Shown: positions 1 to 7,820, counted from the stretch's first letter. The stretch is 64,000 nucleotides of DNA from Glycomyces sp. NRRL B-16210 (GCF_000719515.1 NZ_JOGR01000001.1:496001-560000); one strand, 5' to 3'. Translations and numbers: made by a program. The notes: a model not told the origin generated them from the sequence alone.

Positions 1-9
1 CGGGCGATC

Positions 10-82
10 GCCCCAATAGCTCAGTCGGTAGAGCGTCTCCATGGTAAGGAGAAGGTCTGCGGTTCGATTCCGCATTGGGGCT
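10..82 (+). tRNA. tRNA-Thr (GGT)
   Basis: The acceptor stem GCCCCAA (10-16) pairs with TTGGGGC (75-81). The D arm and the T loop TTCGATT are present. The anticodon stem CTCC/GGAG encloses a loop with anticodon GGT, so this reads threonine ACC/ACU codons. It stands first in the actinobacterial order tRNA-Thr, tRNA-Met, rpmG, hadAB. Confidence 0.95.
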
Positions 83-166
83 CGGAAGCACTTCAAACCG
101 GATTCGGTCGAGTGCTGTACTGCTCACCCGGTAATTTCCGCTCACACAGGGTGGCAGTGAGCGCAC

Positions 167-238
167 GGCGGTGTAGCTCAGTGGTAGAGCAAACGACTCA
201 TAATCGTTGTGTCGGCAGTTCGATCCTGCCCATCGCTA
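167..238 (+). tRNA. tRNA-Met (CAT)
   Basis: The acceptor stem GGCGGTG (167-173) pairs with CATCGCT (231-237) with two G-U pairs. The T arm GGCAG/CTGCC is intact and the anticodon is CAT. The position just before rpmG fits the elongator tRNA-Met of other actinomycetes. Elongator rather than initiator identity is inferred from the context and the paired first base. Confidence 0.93.
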
Positions 239-245
239 CTTTTGT

Positions 246-282
246 AAAGCGTCGACCACCGAGGTATGCTGGTCGACGCTTT
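246..282 (+). terminator. Rho-independent terminator after the tRNA pair
   Basis: A 13-bp perfect stem (246-258 with 270-282, core AGCGTCGACCA) is followed by the T-rich stretch TTTTGTTTTGTT. It would end the tRNA transcript before rpmG. Confidence 0.85.
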
Positions 283-339
283 TGTTTTGTTCGGAGAACG
301 GGCCGACCGGCCGGTTCGGGTTAGAGGAAGGCACTCATC

Positions 340-507
340 GTGGCCAAGGCTACCGACGTCCGCCCCAAGATCACCATGGCGTGCGTGGAGTGCAAGGAGC
401 GCAACTACATCACGAAGAAGAACCGGCGGAACAACCCCGACCGGCTCGAGCTCAAGAAGTACTGCCGCCGCTGCAAGACCTCGCAGGTCCACAAAGAGAC
501 CCGCTAG
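340..507 (+). CDS. rpmG: 50S ribosomal protein L33
   Basis: This is a 55-residue basic protein of the large ribosomal subunit. It has the L33 pattern with two CxxC pairs (MACVEC near residue 15 and YCRRC near 42), which makes it the zinc-binding C+ form. It is too short to stand out as a long reading frame. The GTG start at 340 is preceded by GAGGAAG (324-330). It lies between tRNA-Met and hadA, as in Mycobacterium and Streptomyces, and this supports the call strongly. Confidence 0.95.
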   Translation: MAKATDVRPKITMACVECKERNYITKKNRRNNPDRLELKKYCRRCKTSQVHKETR

Positions 508-523
508 TCTTCCCGCCCGGCAC

Positions 524-949
524 ATGCTCAACGCTTCGTATGTGGGCCGGTCCTTGCCGACCACCGCGCCGGTGACGATCACCGACGAGTCGGTGACGCG
601 TTTCGCCCAGTCCCTCGGACTGGCCGCCGCGCACCCCGACGGCACGCACGCGTCGCAGGCGGTGCTGCCCCCCACGTACCTGATCTCGCTCACGCTGCCC
701 GCGGCGGACCCGCTCATCGAGGACCCCGAATTCGGGCTCGACTTCAGCCGGGTGCTCCACCGCGAGCAGCGTTTCGCGTACCACCGCGAGCTGACCGCCG
801 GCGCCCAGGTCTCGTGCACCGTGACGGTCGAGTCGATCAAGACCGTGGCCGGGAACGACCTCCTCTCGCTGCACACCGCCGTGGAAGACGGCCTGGGCCT
901 CGCGGCCGAGGTGTGGACCACCCTGTTCGTGGCGGGAGACCCCGCATGA
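524..949 (+). CDS. hadA: (3R)-hydroxyacyl-ACP dehydratase, HadA-like subunit
   Basis: A 141-residue single hot-dog domain of the FAS1-like dehydratase type. HadA forms a heterodimer with HadB and removes water from 3-hydroxyacyl-ACP in the elongation cycle of type II fatty acid synthesis. The HadA-type segment REQRFAYHRE lies near residue 80, and the catalytic Asp/His pair of HadB is absent, as expected for the substrate-binding subunit. The start codon is 16 bases after rpmG and the stop overlaps the hadB start (ATGA). The rpmG-hadA-hadB order matches M. tuberculosis Rv0634B-Rv0635-Rv0636. The family call is firm, the exact acyl substrate is not. Confidence 0.85.
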   Translation: MLNASYVGRSLPTTAPVTITDESVTRFAQSLGLAAAHPDGTHASQAVLPPTYLISLTLPAADPLIEDPEFGLDFSRVLHREQRFAYHRELTAGAQVSCTVTVESIKTVAGNDLLSLHTAVEDGLGLAAEVWTTLFVAGDPA

Positions 950-1365
950 GCCTCGGCGACCTCGCCTCCGACGCGACCGTGTTCACCGCGGCGTTCCACG
1001 TGGAGCGGACCGATCTGGCCGCCTACGCCGAGGCCTCCGGCGACCGCAACCCGATCCACCTCGACGAGGCCGCGGCGAAGGCCGCCGGGCTCCCCGACGT
1101 CATCGCCCACGGCATGTACACGATGGGCCTGGTCTCCCGGGCCGTCCTCGAATGGCTCGCCGCCTCCGGGACCGACGCGCGGATCACCGCCTTCTCCGCC
1201 CGCTTCGCCAAGCCCGTGGTCGTGCCCGCCTCCGGCGGCGCCGACGTCGAGGTCGAGGCGAAGGTGCGCAAGGCCGGCGCGGACGCGGCCGAACTGGCGA
1301 TCACCGTCACCAGCGGCGGCGAGCGCGTCCTGGCCCCGGCCCGCGTGACCCTCACCGCGTACTAG
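946..1365 (+). CDS. hadB: (3R)-hydroxyacyl-ACP dehydratase, HadB-like catalytic subunit
   Basis: A 139-residue MaoC-type hot-dog protein. The hydratase motif is plain: Asp33 and His38 in SGDRNPIHLD, then HGMYTMG at 55-61. In known HadAB this subunit carries the catalytic dyad. It is translationally coupled to hadA by an ATGA overlap. Many actinomycetes continue with hadC or with tRNA-Trp, secE and nusG. Here the next gene is a convergent hydroxyacyl-CoA dehydrogenase whose reading frame overlaps the last four bases of hadB. Confidence 0.87.
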   Translation: MSLGDLASDATVFTAAFHVERTDLAAYAEASGDRNPIHLDEAAAKAAGLPDVIAHGMYTMGLVSRAVLEWLAASGTDARITAFSARFAKPVVVPASGGADVEVEAKVRKAGADAAELAITVTSGGERVLAPARVTLTAY

Positions 1366-2279
1366 ACCGCAACGGAACGCGGCGCGGGCCCGAGGCCCGC
1401 GCCGCTTTCGCGTCGTCCACAGCCTGTGGATAACCCGTAGTCGTAGAAGCCCTTGCCGCTCTTGCGGCCGATCGCGCCCGAGGCGACCATCCGGCGCAGC
1501 AGCGCCGGCGGGAAGAACTTCGGGTCGGCGGTGTCCTCGTAGATGTTCTCGGTCGCGTGCGTGATCACGTCGATCCCGGTGAGGTCGGCGGTCGCGAGCG
1601 GCCCCATCGGGTGGCCGAACCCGAGCTTGCAGGCCGTGTCGAGGTCCTCGGCCGAGATCACGCCGTCCTCCACGAGCCGCGCGGCCTCGTTGACGAACGC
1701 GCAGATGAGCCGCGTGGTCGCGAAGCCGGCCACGTCCCGGTTGACGACCACGCAGGTCTTCCCGGCGGCCTCGGCGAACGCCCGGGCCCGCTCCAGTGCC
1801 TCGTCGCTGGTGTGGAGGCCGCGGACGAGCTCGCACAGGGCCATCATCGGCACCGGCGAGAAGAAGTGGGTGCCGACCACGCGCTCGGGACGCGTCGCGG
1901 CGGCGGCGATCTCGGTGATCGGGATCGCCGAGGTGTTCGTGGCGAGCACCGTCTCGGGCGAGCAGATCGCCGAGAGTTTCCGGAAGACCTCCTGCTTCAC
2001 CGCGAGGCGCTCGAAGACCGCCTCCACGGCGATCGCGGCGCCGCCGGCCGCTTCGAGATCGGTGGACACCGCGATCCGGGCCCGCGCGGCCTCGGCCTCC
2101 TCGGCGCCCACCTTCCCTTTGGCGACGAAGCGCTCCAGCGAGTGCCCGATCGCCGCCTGCGCGCGCTCCAGAGCGCCCGCGTCCGTGTCGATCAACGTGA
2201 CGTCGGCGCCGCCGAGGCTTGTGACCTGTGCGATGCCCGAACCCATGAGTCCCGAACCGATTACCGCGACTTGTGTCAT
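1362..2279 (-). CDS. 3-hydroxyacyl-CoA (3-hydroxybutyryl-CoA) dehydrogenase
   Basis: A 305-residue NAD-dependent enzyme that interconverts 3-hydroxyacyl-CoA and 3-oxoacyl-CoA in fatty acid or butanoate metabolism. It has the N-terminal Rossmann motif GSGLMGSG (8-15), catalytic His138 in THFFSPVPMM, and the C-terminal SGKGFYDYG typical of the Hbd/FadB2 family. Family members normally end within a few residues of that motif. Here the frame runs about 23 further residues, through a DnaA-box-like pair and a terminator hairpin into the last bases of hadB. The start MTQVAVIGSG fits the family length. Confidence 0.88.
   Translation of the reverse strand: MTQVAVIGSGLMGSGIAQVTSLGGADVTLIDTDAGALERAQAAIGHSLERFVAKGKVGAEEAEAARARIAVSTDLEAAGGAAIAVEAVFERLAVKQEVFRKLSAICSPETVLATNTSAIPITEIAAAATRPERVVGTHFFSPVPMMALCELVRGLHTSDEALERARAFAEAAGKTCVVVNRDVAGFATTRLICAFVNEAARLVEDGVISAEDLDTACKLGFGHPMGPLATADLTGIDVITHATENIYEDTADPKFFPPALLRRMVASGAIGRKSGKGFYDYGLSTGCGRRESGAGLGPAPRSVAV
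1381..1403. terminator. Perfect hairpin between hadB and hbd
   Basis: A 10-bp stem GGCGCGGGCC with a CGA loop lies just after the hadB stop and could serve both converging transcripts. There is no real U tract. It also lies inside the 3' end of the hbd reading frame. Confidence 0.6.
1413..1433. other. Inverted pair of DnaA-box-like 9-mers
   Basis: TCGTCCACA (1413-1421) on the plus strand faces TGTGGATAA (1425-1433), whose complement TTATCCACA is a textbook DnaA box. The two are separated by three bases and lie within the 3' extension of hbd. This is not an origin (no cluster, no dnaA/dnaN nearby). It could be an isolated DnaA binding site or chance. Confidence 0.35.
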
Positions 2280-2304
2280 GGGGGGAGGCTATATGGTCGG
2301 GAGC

Positions 2305-2886
2305 ATGACGGTCAATCTCACCAGGATCTACACCAAGACGGGCGACGACGGCACGACCGGGCTCGCCGACTTCTCCCGGGTCCCCAAGACCCATGTGCGG
2401 CTCGCCGCCTACGGCGACGCGGACGAGGTGAACGCCGGGATCGGCGCGGCCCTGGCGCTCCACACCGGCGAGATCGGCGAACGGGAGGCGGCGATCCTCC
2501 TGGCGGTCCAGAACGACCTGTTCGACGTCGGCGCCGACCTCTCGACCCCGGTCGCCGAGGACCCCAAGTACCCGCCGTTGCGCATCGACGAGTCCTATGT
2601 GGTGCGACTCGAGGGCTGGATCGACGAGTGCAACGCCGACCTGGAGAACCTGCGCTCGTTCATCCTGCGCGGCGGCACGCCCGGCGCGGCGCTGCTGCAC
2701 CAGGCCTGCACGGTCGCGCGGCGGGCCGAGCGCTCGGTGTGGGCGCTGCTCGACGCCGAGCCCGAGACCACCCACGCGGTGCCGGTGACCTATCTCAACC
2801 GGCTCTCGGACCTCTTGTTCGTGCTGGCGCGCAAGGCGAACCCGGACGGCGACGTGCTGTGGAGGCCCGGGGCCTCGAAGGAGTAG
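2305..2886 (+). CDS. Cob(I)alamin adenosyltransferase, PduO type
   Basis: A 193-residue ATP:corrinoid adenosyltransferase. It transfers the adenosyl group of ATP to cob(I)alamin to make coenzyme B12. It has the N-terminal TRIYTKTGDDGTTGL and the downstream Arg/Asp segment RRAERSVWAL followed by YLNRLSDLLFVLAR, all signatures of this family. An in-frame ATG at 2293 sits 4 bases after GGGAGG and is an alternative start. The family-like start at 2305 was chosen because MTVNLTRIY aligns with known proteins. It is divergent from hbd with only about 25 bases between. Confidence 0.92.
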   Translation: MTVNLTRIYTKTGDDGTTGLADFSRVPKTHVRLAAYGDADEVNAGIGAALALHTGEIGEREAAILLAVQNDLFDVGADLSTPVAEDPKYPPLRIDESYVVRLEGWIDECNADLENLRSFILRGGTPGAALLHQACTVARRAERSVWALLDAEPETTHAVPVTYLNRLSDLLFVLARKANPDGDVLWRPGASKE

Positions 2887-2921
2887 ACGCCCGCCGCTGC
2901 GACGCGTTGTGAAATCGTTAC

Positions 2922-2937
2922 GGCCCCCAGTGGGGCC
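2922..2937 (+). terminator. Short hairpin after the adenosyltransferase gene
   Basis: GGCCCC pairs with GGGGCC around a CAGT loop, about 35 bases after the stop codon. There is no T run, so it is a weak candidate. Confidence 0.4.
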
Positions 2938-2943
2938 CCGTGC

Positions 2944-2985
2944 TTGACGAGAACGGTCACACGGGCCAGGATATGAACGGTAACA
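2944..2985 (+). promoter_or_regulatory. Promoter and direct-repeat operator of the ytf-type sugar operon
   Basis: TTGACG (2944-2949) and CAGGAT (2967-2972) are separated by 17 bases and look like a sigma-70-type promoter. GAACGGTCACA (2951-2961) lies in the spacer and GAACGGTAACA (2975-2985) just after the -10, 24 bases apart, with 10 of 11 bases the same. Two equal repeats flanking the -10 suggest binding by a repressor on one face of the helix. The regulator is not in the window. Confidence 0.6.
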
Positions 2986-3046
2986 TGCATGATCGCAAAT
3001 ATCGAAAACCCTCATATCCCCGCGATTTCGAAAGGCGACACCCCAC

Positions 3047-4030
3047 GTGCTCAAGAAAACCCTCGCCGGCATCGGCGCCGGCGCACTCCTGTTCGGCCTC
3101 TCCGCCTGCGGCGGGGGTGACGACGGCGACGGCGGCGACGGCCTCATCGTCGGCTTCGCCCAGGTCGGCGCCGAATCCGCCTGGCGCACCGCCAACACCG
3201 ACTCCGTGAAGGCCGCCGCCGAAGCCGACGACCGCATCGCCGAACTCAAGTTCGTCGACGGCCAGCAGGAGCAGGACCGCCAGATCGAGGCCGTCCGCAA
3301 CTTCATCACCCAGCAGGTCGACGTCATCGTGCTCGCCCCCGTGGTCGAGACCGGCTGGACCGACGTGCTCCAGGAGGCCGAGGACGCCGGCATCCCGGTC
3401 GTGCTCGCCGACCGCGGCGTCGAAGCGGCCGACGAGGACCTCTACGTCACGCGATTGGGCTCCGACTTCACCGAAGAGGGCCGCAAGGCCGGGCAGTGGA
3501 CGGTCGAGACCTTCGCCGACGACGCCGACGGCACCCGCATCCTCGAACTCCAGGGCACCACCGGCTCGGCCCCGGCCAACGACCGCAAGACCGGGTTCTT
3601 CGAGGTCCTCGACGCCGAAGGCCTCGACTACGAGCTCGTCGACTCCCAGTCGGGCGACTTCACCGCCGAGAACGGCAAGTCCGTCATGGAGACCTTCGTG
3701 ACCACCCACGGCCTCGACGGGATCGACCTGCTCTACGCCCACAACGACGAGATGGGCCTCGGCGCGATCCAGGCGATCGAGGAGGCCGGCTTCGAGCCGG
3801 GCGTGGACATCCAGATCATCATCGTCGACGGCTCCGCGGCCGGGTTCCAGGCCGGCGTCGACGGCAAGCTCAACTACATCGTCGAATGCAACCCCGCCTT
3901 CGGCGCGCAGCTCATGGACGTGGTGGTGCAGGTCGAGGCCGGCGAGTCGGTCGAGAAGTTCACCCCGGTCGAGGAAGGCGTCTTCACCGCCGACCAGTTC
4001 GAGGCCGAACTGCCCAACCGCCAGTTCTGA
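3047..4030 (+). CDS. ytfQ: Sugar ABC transporter substrate-binding lipoprotein, YtfQ type
   Basis: A 327-residue periplasmic-binding-protein-fold lipoprotein with signal peptide and lipobox LSAC (Cys21). The mature part follows E. coli YtfQ closely: VGFAQVGAESAWR, DGQQEQDRQIEAVRNF, APVVETGW, DSQSGDFTAENGK and YAHNDEMGLGAIQAI. YtfQ binds galactofuranose, so that or a related furanose is the expected ligand. The GTG start is supported by GAAAGG 14-19 bases upstream. It is first in a four-gene operon whose other members match YtfR, YtfT and YjfF in order. Substrate is inferred from the family only. Confidence 0.9.
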   Translation: MLKKTLAGIGAGALLFGLSACGGGDDGDGGDGLIVGFAQVGAESAWRTANTDSVKAAAEADDRIAELKFVDGQQEQDRQIEAVRNFITQQVDVIVLAPVVETGWTDVLQEAEDAGIPVVLADRGVEAADEDLYVTRLGSDFTEEGRKAGQWTVETFADDADGTRILELQGTTGSAPANDRKTGFFEVLDAEGLDYELVDSQSGDFTAENGKSVMETFVTTHGLDGIDLLYAHNDEMGLGAIQAIEEAGFEPGVDIQIIIVDGSAAGFQAGVDGKLNYIVECNPAFGAQLMDVVVQVEAGESVEKFTPVEEGVFTADQFEAELPNRQF

Positions 4031-4044
4031 CGGGCCCGCAACAG

Positions 4045-4074
4045 GTCCGGGCGGGCCGCACGGCCCGCCCGGAC
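4045..4074 (+). other. Intercistronic stem-loop between binding protein and ATPase genes
   Basis: A 13-bp perfect stem (4045-4057 with 4062-4074) with a GCAC loop lies in the 101-base gap. Such hairpins after binding-protein genes often stabilise the upstream mRNA or dampen read-through, so the binding protein is made in excess of the membrane parts. That role is inferred. Confidence 0.7.
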
Positions 4075-4131
4075 GCTCCGCATCCCCAGAGCCGCACCGA
4101 CGCCGGTGCGCAGAAGCGAAGGTCGAAACCC

Positions 4132-5646
4132 ATGCCCGACATCGTCCAGATGACCGGGATCAGGAAGGACTTCACCGGTGTGCGCGCCCTCGACGGCGTG
4201 GACTTCACCCTCAAGGCGGGCGAGATCCACGCGGTCATGGGGGAGAACGGCGCCGGGAAGTCCACCCTGATCAAAGTCCTCACGGGCGTCCACGCCCCCG
4301 ACGCCGGCCGCATCCTCCTCGACGGGCGGCCGGTCCGGTTCCACAGCCCGGCCGGGGCCCAGGCGGCCGGGATCTCCACGGTCTACCAGGAGGTCAACCT
4401 CACCGACAACCTCTCGGTCGCCGAGAACCTCTTCGCCGGCCGCGAGCCGCGCCTCGGACCGTTCATCAACTTCAGGGCCATGCGCCGCAAGGCGAAGGCG
4501 CTCCTGGACGACATCGGCATCGACCTCAACGTGGCCGCGCCCCTGTCCTCGTACTCCATCGCCATGCAGCAGCTCGTCGCCATCAGCCGCGCGGTCGACA
4601 TCAAGGCGAAGGTCCTCATCCTCGACGAGCCGACCTCCTCGCTCGACCGCGACGAGGTCGCCGTGCTCCTCGGCGTCATGCGCCGCCTCGCCGCCGAAGG
4701 GGTCGCGATGGTGTTCATCTCGCACTTCCTCGACCAGGTCTACGAGATCGCCGACCGGATGACGGTGCTGCGCAACGGGAGGCTCATCGGCTCCTGGGAC
4801 ACCGCCGACCTCGGCGAGAACGCCCTCATCGGACACATGCTCGGGCGCGAGGCCGCCGAACTCGAGCAGATCGAACGCGTCGCCGCCGCCCACCACGTCG
4901 AGGACGAGACGCCGCTGGCCGAGGCGAAGGGCCTGGGCCGCAAGGGCTCCATCGCCCCGTTCGACCTCGCGATCCGCCGCGGCGAGGTCGTCGGCCTCGC
5001 CGGGCTCCTCGGCTCGGGCCGCACCGAGACCGCCCGGCTCCTCGCCGGAGCCGACCGGGCCGACGCCGGCACGCTCGAATTCGACGGCAAGCGCCTCACC
5101 GGGCACAACCCGCGCACCGCCGCCGCCCGAGGCATCGCGTTCTGCCCCGAGAACCGCAAGACCGAAGGGCTCGTCGGCGACCTCACCGTCGGCGAGAACA
5201 TGATCCTCGCGATGCAGGCCGCCCGCGGCTGGGCCCGCTCCGTGCCGCCGGCCCGGCGCGAACGGCTCGTCGCCGAGTTCATCGCCAAGCTCGGCATCCG
5301 CCCGGCCGACCCCGACATGCCCGTCAAGAACCTCTCGGGCGGCAACCAGCAGAAGGTGCTCCTGGCCCGCTGGCTGCTCATCGAACCGCGGCTGCTCATC
5401 CTCGACGAGCCCACCAGGGGCATCGACGTCGGCGCGAAGGCCGACATCCAGCGGCTCGTCGCCGAGCTCTCGGCCGAGGGCATGTCGGTCCTGTTCGTCT
5501 CCGCCGAACTCGACGAGGTCACGCGGCTGTCCGACCGGATCGCGGTCCTGCGCGACCGCGAGCTCATCGACGTGCTCGAAACCGAGTCCGAGCGGACGCA
5601 CGAACGCATCGTGGACACCATCGTCGCAAGGGGCGGCCATGAGTAG
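4132..5646 (+). CDS. ytfR: Sugar ABC transporter ATP-binding protein with two ABC domains, YtfR type
   Basis: A 504-residue tandem ATPase of the CUT2 (ribose/galactofuranose) class. Domain 1 has Walker A GENGAGKST (37-45) and Walker B VLILDEPTSSLD but a divergent signature. Domain 2 has a degenerate Walker A (GLLGSGRTE) with an intact LSGGNQQK signature and LLILDEPTRGID. This half-site pattern is normal for the class. Segments such as VYQEVNLTDNLSVAENLF and FCPENRKTEGL match E. coli YtfR. The stop overlaps the first permease gene by eight bases. Confidence 0.92.
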   Translation: MPDIVQMTGIRKDFTGVRALDGVDFTLKAGEIHAVMGENGAGKSTLIKVLTGVHAPDAGRILLDGRPVRFHSPAGAQAAGISTVYQEVNLTDNLSVAENLFAGREPRLGPFINFRAMRRKAKALLDDIGIDLNVAAPLSSYSIAMQQLVAISRAVDIKAKVLILDEPTSSLDRDEVAVLLGVMRRLAAEGVAMVFISHFLDQVYEIADRMTVLRNGRLIGSWDTADLGENALIGHMLGREAAELEQIERVAAAHHVEDETPLAEAKGLGRKGSIAPFDLAIRRGEVVGLAGLLGSGRTETARLLAGADRADAGTLEFDGKRLTGHNPRTAAARGIAFCPENRKTEGLVGDLTVGENMILAMQAARGWARSVPPARRERLVAEFIAKLGIRPADPDMPVKNLSGGNQQKVLLARWLLIEPRLLILDEPTRGIDVGAKADIQRLVAELSAEGMSVLFVSAELDEVTRLSDRIAVLRDRELIDVLETESERTHERIVDTIVARGGHE

Positions 5647-6757
5647 CAACGGAAACGGCGGGCGCGCGGCCCTCACCGCGGGCCTCGCGCGCGTGCGCCG
5701 AAGCGCCTACCTCAAGCGCCTCATGTGGCCGCTGCTGGTGCTCGCCGCGCTCATCGTCGTCAACATCGCCGTCACCGGCTTCGACTTCATCCTCCCGAGC
5801 GTCAACGACGGGCGCCTCGGCGGCGCCTTCGTCAACATCCTGCGCCGCTCCGCGCCGCTGCTGCTCATCGCGCTCGGGATGACGCTCGTCATCGCCACCA
5901 AGGGGATCGACCTGTCGGTCGGCGCCGTCTACGCCATCGGCGCGGCCCTGGCCTGCCAGATGATCATGGAGTCGGGGAACCAGTCCTCGCTCGGGCTCGT
6001 CCTCACCGCCGTCGCGCTCGCCCTCGCCGTCACCGCCCTCATCGGGGCCTGGAACGGGGTCATGGTGGCGCGCTTCGGCATCCAGCCGATCGTCGCCACG
6101 CTCATCTTCATGATCGCCGGGCGCGGCATCGCGCAGCTCATCACCGGCGGCCAGATCCCGACCGTGGACGGCTCCAGCCCCTACACCCGGCTCGGGCGCG
6201 GCGCGATCCTCACCGTCCCGGTGCCGATCGTCATCGCCGTCGCGGTGCTCGTCCTGCTCGCTTTGCTCACGCGGCGCACCGCCCTGGGGATGCTCCTCGA
6301 ATCGGTCGGCGGCAACCCCGAGGCCTCGCGCCTGGCCGGCATCCGCTCCAAGGGGATCACCGTCCTCGCCTACCTCGTGTGCGGCCTGTGCGCCGGACTC
6401 GCGGGCCTCATCGGCTCCGCGAACCTCGCCAGCGCCGACGCCAACAACGGCGGACTGTGGATCGAACTGGACGCGATCCTCGCCGTCGTCATCGGCGGGA
6501 CCTCGCTGCTCGGCGGCCGGTTCTTCCTGCTGGGCACCACCGTCGGCGTGGCGATCATCGGCACGCTCGACGACACCATCATCAACGTGGGCCTGTCCAG
6601 CCAGTGGCAGTTCACGGCCAAGGCCCTCGTGGTCTTCGCCGTCGCGCTCCTCCAGAGCGCGCGGTTCCGGGCCTGGATCCTGGGGCCGTTCACCCGCGGG
6701 CCGTCCGCCGAGGCCCCACCGGAGACCGATGAACCGAAGGAGGTCGCGGCGCCATGA
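5639..6757 (+). CDS. ytfT: Sugar ABC transporter permease, YtfT type
   Basis: A 372-residue BPD_transp_2 family membrane protein with about ten hydrophobic segments, starting near residue 28. It carries the family hallmark GMTLVIATKGIDLSVGAV and a later EAA-like region with GGNPEASRLAGI. A charged Pro/Glu-rich tail follows the last membrane segment. It overlaps the ATPase gene by eight bases and the next permease by four, so the three are translationally coupled. It forms half of the channel. Confidence 0.9.
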   Translation: MSSNGNGGRAALTAGLARVRRSAYLKRLMWPLLVLAALIVVNIAVTGFDFILPSVNDGRLGGAFVNILRRSAPLLLIALGMTLVIATKGIDLSVGAVYAIGAALACQMIMESGNQSSLGLVLTAVALALAVTALIGAWNGVMVARFGIQPIVATLIFMIAGRGIAQLITGGQIPTVDGSSPYTRLGRGAILTVPVPIVIAVAVLVLLALLTRRTALGMLLESVGGNPEASRLAGIRSKGITVLAYLVCGLCAGLAGLIGSANLASADANNGGLWIELDAILAVVIGGTSLLGGRFFLLGTTVGVAIIGTLDDTIINVGLSSQWQFTAKALVVFAVALLQSARFRAWILGPFTRGPSAEAPPETDEPKEVAAP

Positions 6758-7779
6758 GCACCGTGCAGCTGACCGAGCGCCCGGCGCGCTCGACCCTCTT
6801 CGACGGCCTGTCGCGGTACCTGCCGATCAGCGTGACCGTGGCGCTGCTGGTCGCGCTCTACCTCGGCGGCGTCGCCAACTACCCGAACTTCGGCAACAGC
6901 CAGGTGGTAGCGAAGCTCTTCATCGACAACGCCCCGCTCCTGGTGATCGCAGTGGGGATGACCTTCGTGATCCTCTCGGGCGGGATCGACCTGTCGGTGG
7001 GCTCGGTGATGGCCTTCTCGACCATGGCGTGCGCGTGGCTGACCGTGGACGCCGGGATCGCCGCGCCCGTGGCGCTGGTGCTCGTGCTCGCGTTCGGGAC
7101 CGGCTGGGGGCTGTTCATCGGGGCGGTGATCCACCGCTTCGAGGTGCAGCCGTTCATCGCGACCTTGGTGGGGCTCTTCCTGTTCCGGGGCCTGACGCTC
7201 CAGATCTCCGACACCGACGTGTCGATGCGCGAGATCGGGTTCTTCCAGTGGGGCATGACCCATGTGGACTTCGGGAACGTGCGCGAGGGCGGGTTCTGGC
7301 TGCCGTACCTGTCGTTCGTGGCGATCGCGGTGGTGATCATCGCGTTCGCGGTGCTGCACTACACGCGGTTCGGCCGCAGCGTCTACGCCGTGGGCGGGTC
7401 GGAGTCCTCGGCGCTGCTCATGGGGCTGGCGGTGGCGCGCACGAAGATCGGCGTCTACGCGGTGTCGGGGTTCTGCGCGGCCCTGGCGGGGGTGCTGGCG
7501 GCGTTCGCGACCAAGAGCGCGAACCCGCTGGCGAACGTCGGCGCCGAGCTCGACGCGATCGCGGCGGTGGTCATCGGCGGGACGCTGCTGACCGGCGGGG
7601 CCGGGTTCGTGCTCGGGACCCTCGCGGGGGTCCTGGTGTGGGGCCTGCTGAACACGCTCATCGCCTTCCAGGGGAACCTGTCCTCGTGGTGGGCGCGGAT
7701 CGCCATGGGCGTGCTGCTGCTCGCGTTCATCCTGTTGCAGCGGGTCCTGGCGCGGTCGGGGGAGAAGCGCCGGGCGTAG
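6754..7779 (+). CDS. yjfF: Sugar ABC transporter permease, YjfF type
   Basis: A 341-residue paralogue of the preceding permease. It has GMTFVILSGGIDLSVGSV near residue 70, about ten membrane segments and VGGSESSALLMGLAV before the C-terminal half. The segment SGFCAALAGVLAAFATKSANPL and the ligand-path residues resemble YjfF. It starts by ATGA overlap with the first permease and ends the operon before a strong terminator. YtfT-YjfF pairs form heterodimeric channels in the galactofuranose importer. Confidence 0.9.
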   Translation: MSTVQLTERPARSTLFDGLSRYLPISVTVALLVALYLGGVANYPNFGNSQVVAKLFIDNAPLLVIAVGMTFVILSGGIDLSVGSVMAFSTMACAWLTVDAGIAAPVALVLVLAFGTGWGLFIGAVIHRFEVQPFIATLVGLFLFRGLTLQISDTDVSMREIGFFQWGMTHVDFGNVREGGFWLPYLSFVAIAVVIIAFAVLHYTRFGRSVYAVGGSESSALLMGLAVARTKIGVYAVSGFCAALAGVLAAFATKSANPLANVGAELDAIAAVVIGGTLLTGGAGFVLGTLAGVLVWGLLNTLIAFQGNLSSWWARIAMGVLLLAFILLQRVLARSGEKRRA

Positions 7780-7790
7780 TCGCACGTCAG

Positions 7791-7820
7791 AGGGCCGCTC
7801 ACCGTTCGGTGAGCGGCCCT
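7791..7820 (+). terminator. Terminator of the ytf-type operon
   Basis: A 13-bp perfect stem (7791-7803 with 7808-7820) with loop GTTC starts 11 bases after the yjfF stop codon. The T run is missing, as is common in high-GC actinobacteria. Confidence 0.8.

Noticed and set aside
178..3393. Minus-strand frame of over 1000 codons
   Set aside because: It runs antisense to rpmG, hadA, hadB, the adenosyltransferase and the binding protein. Its residue make-up (Arg, Ala, Gly, Pro) is that of a high-GC shadow frame.
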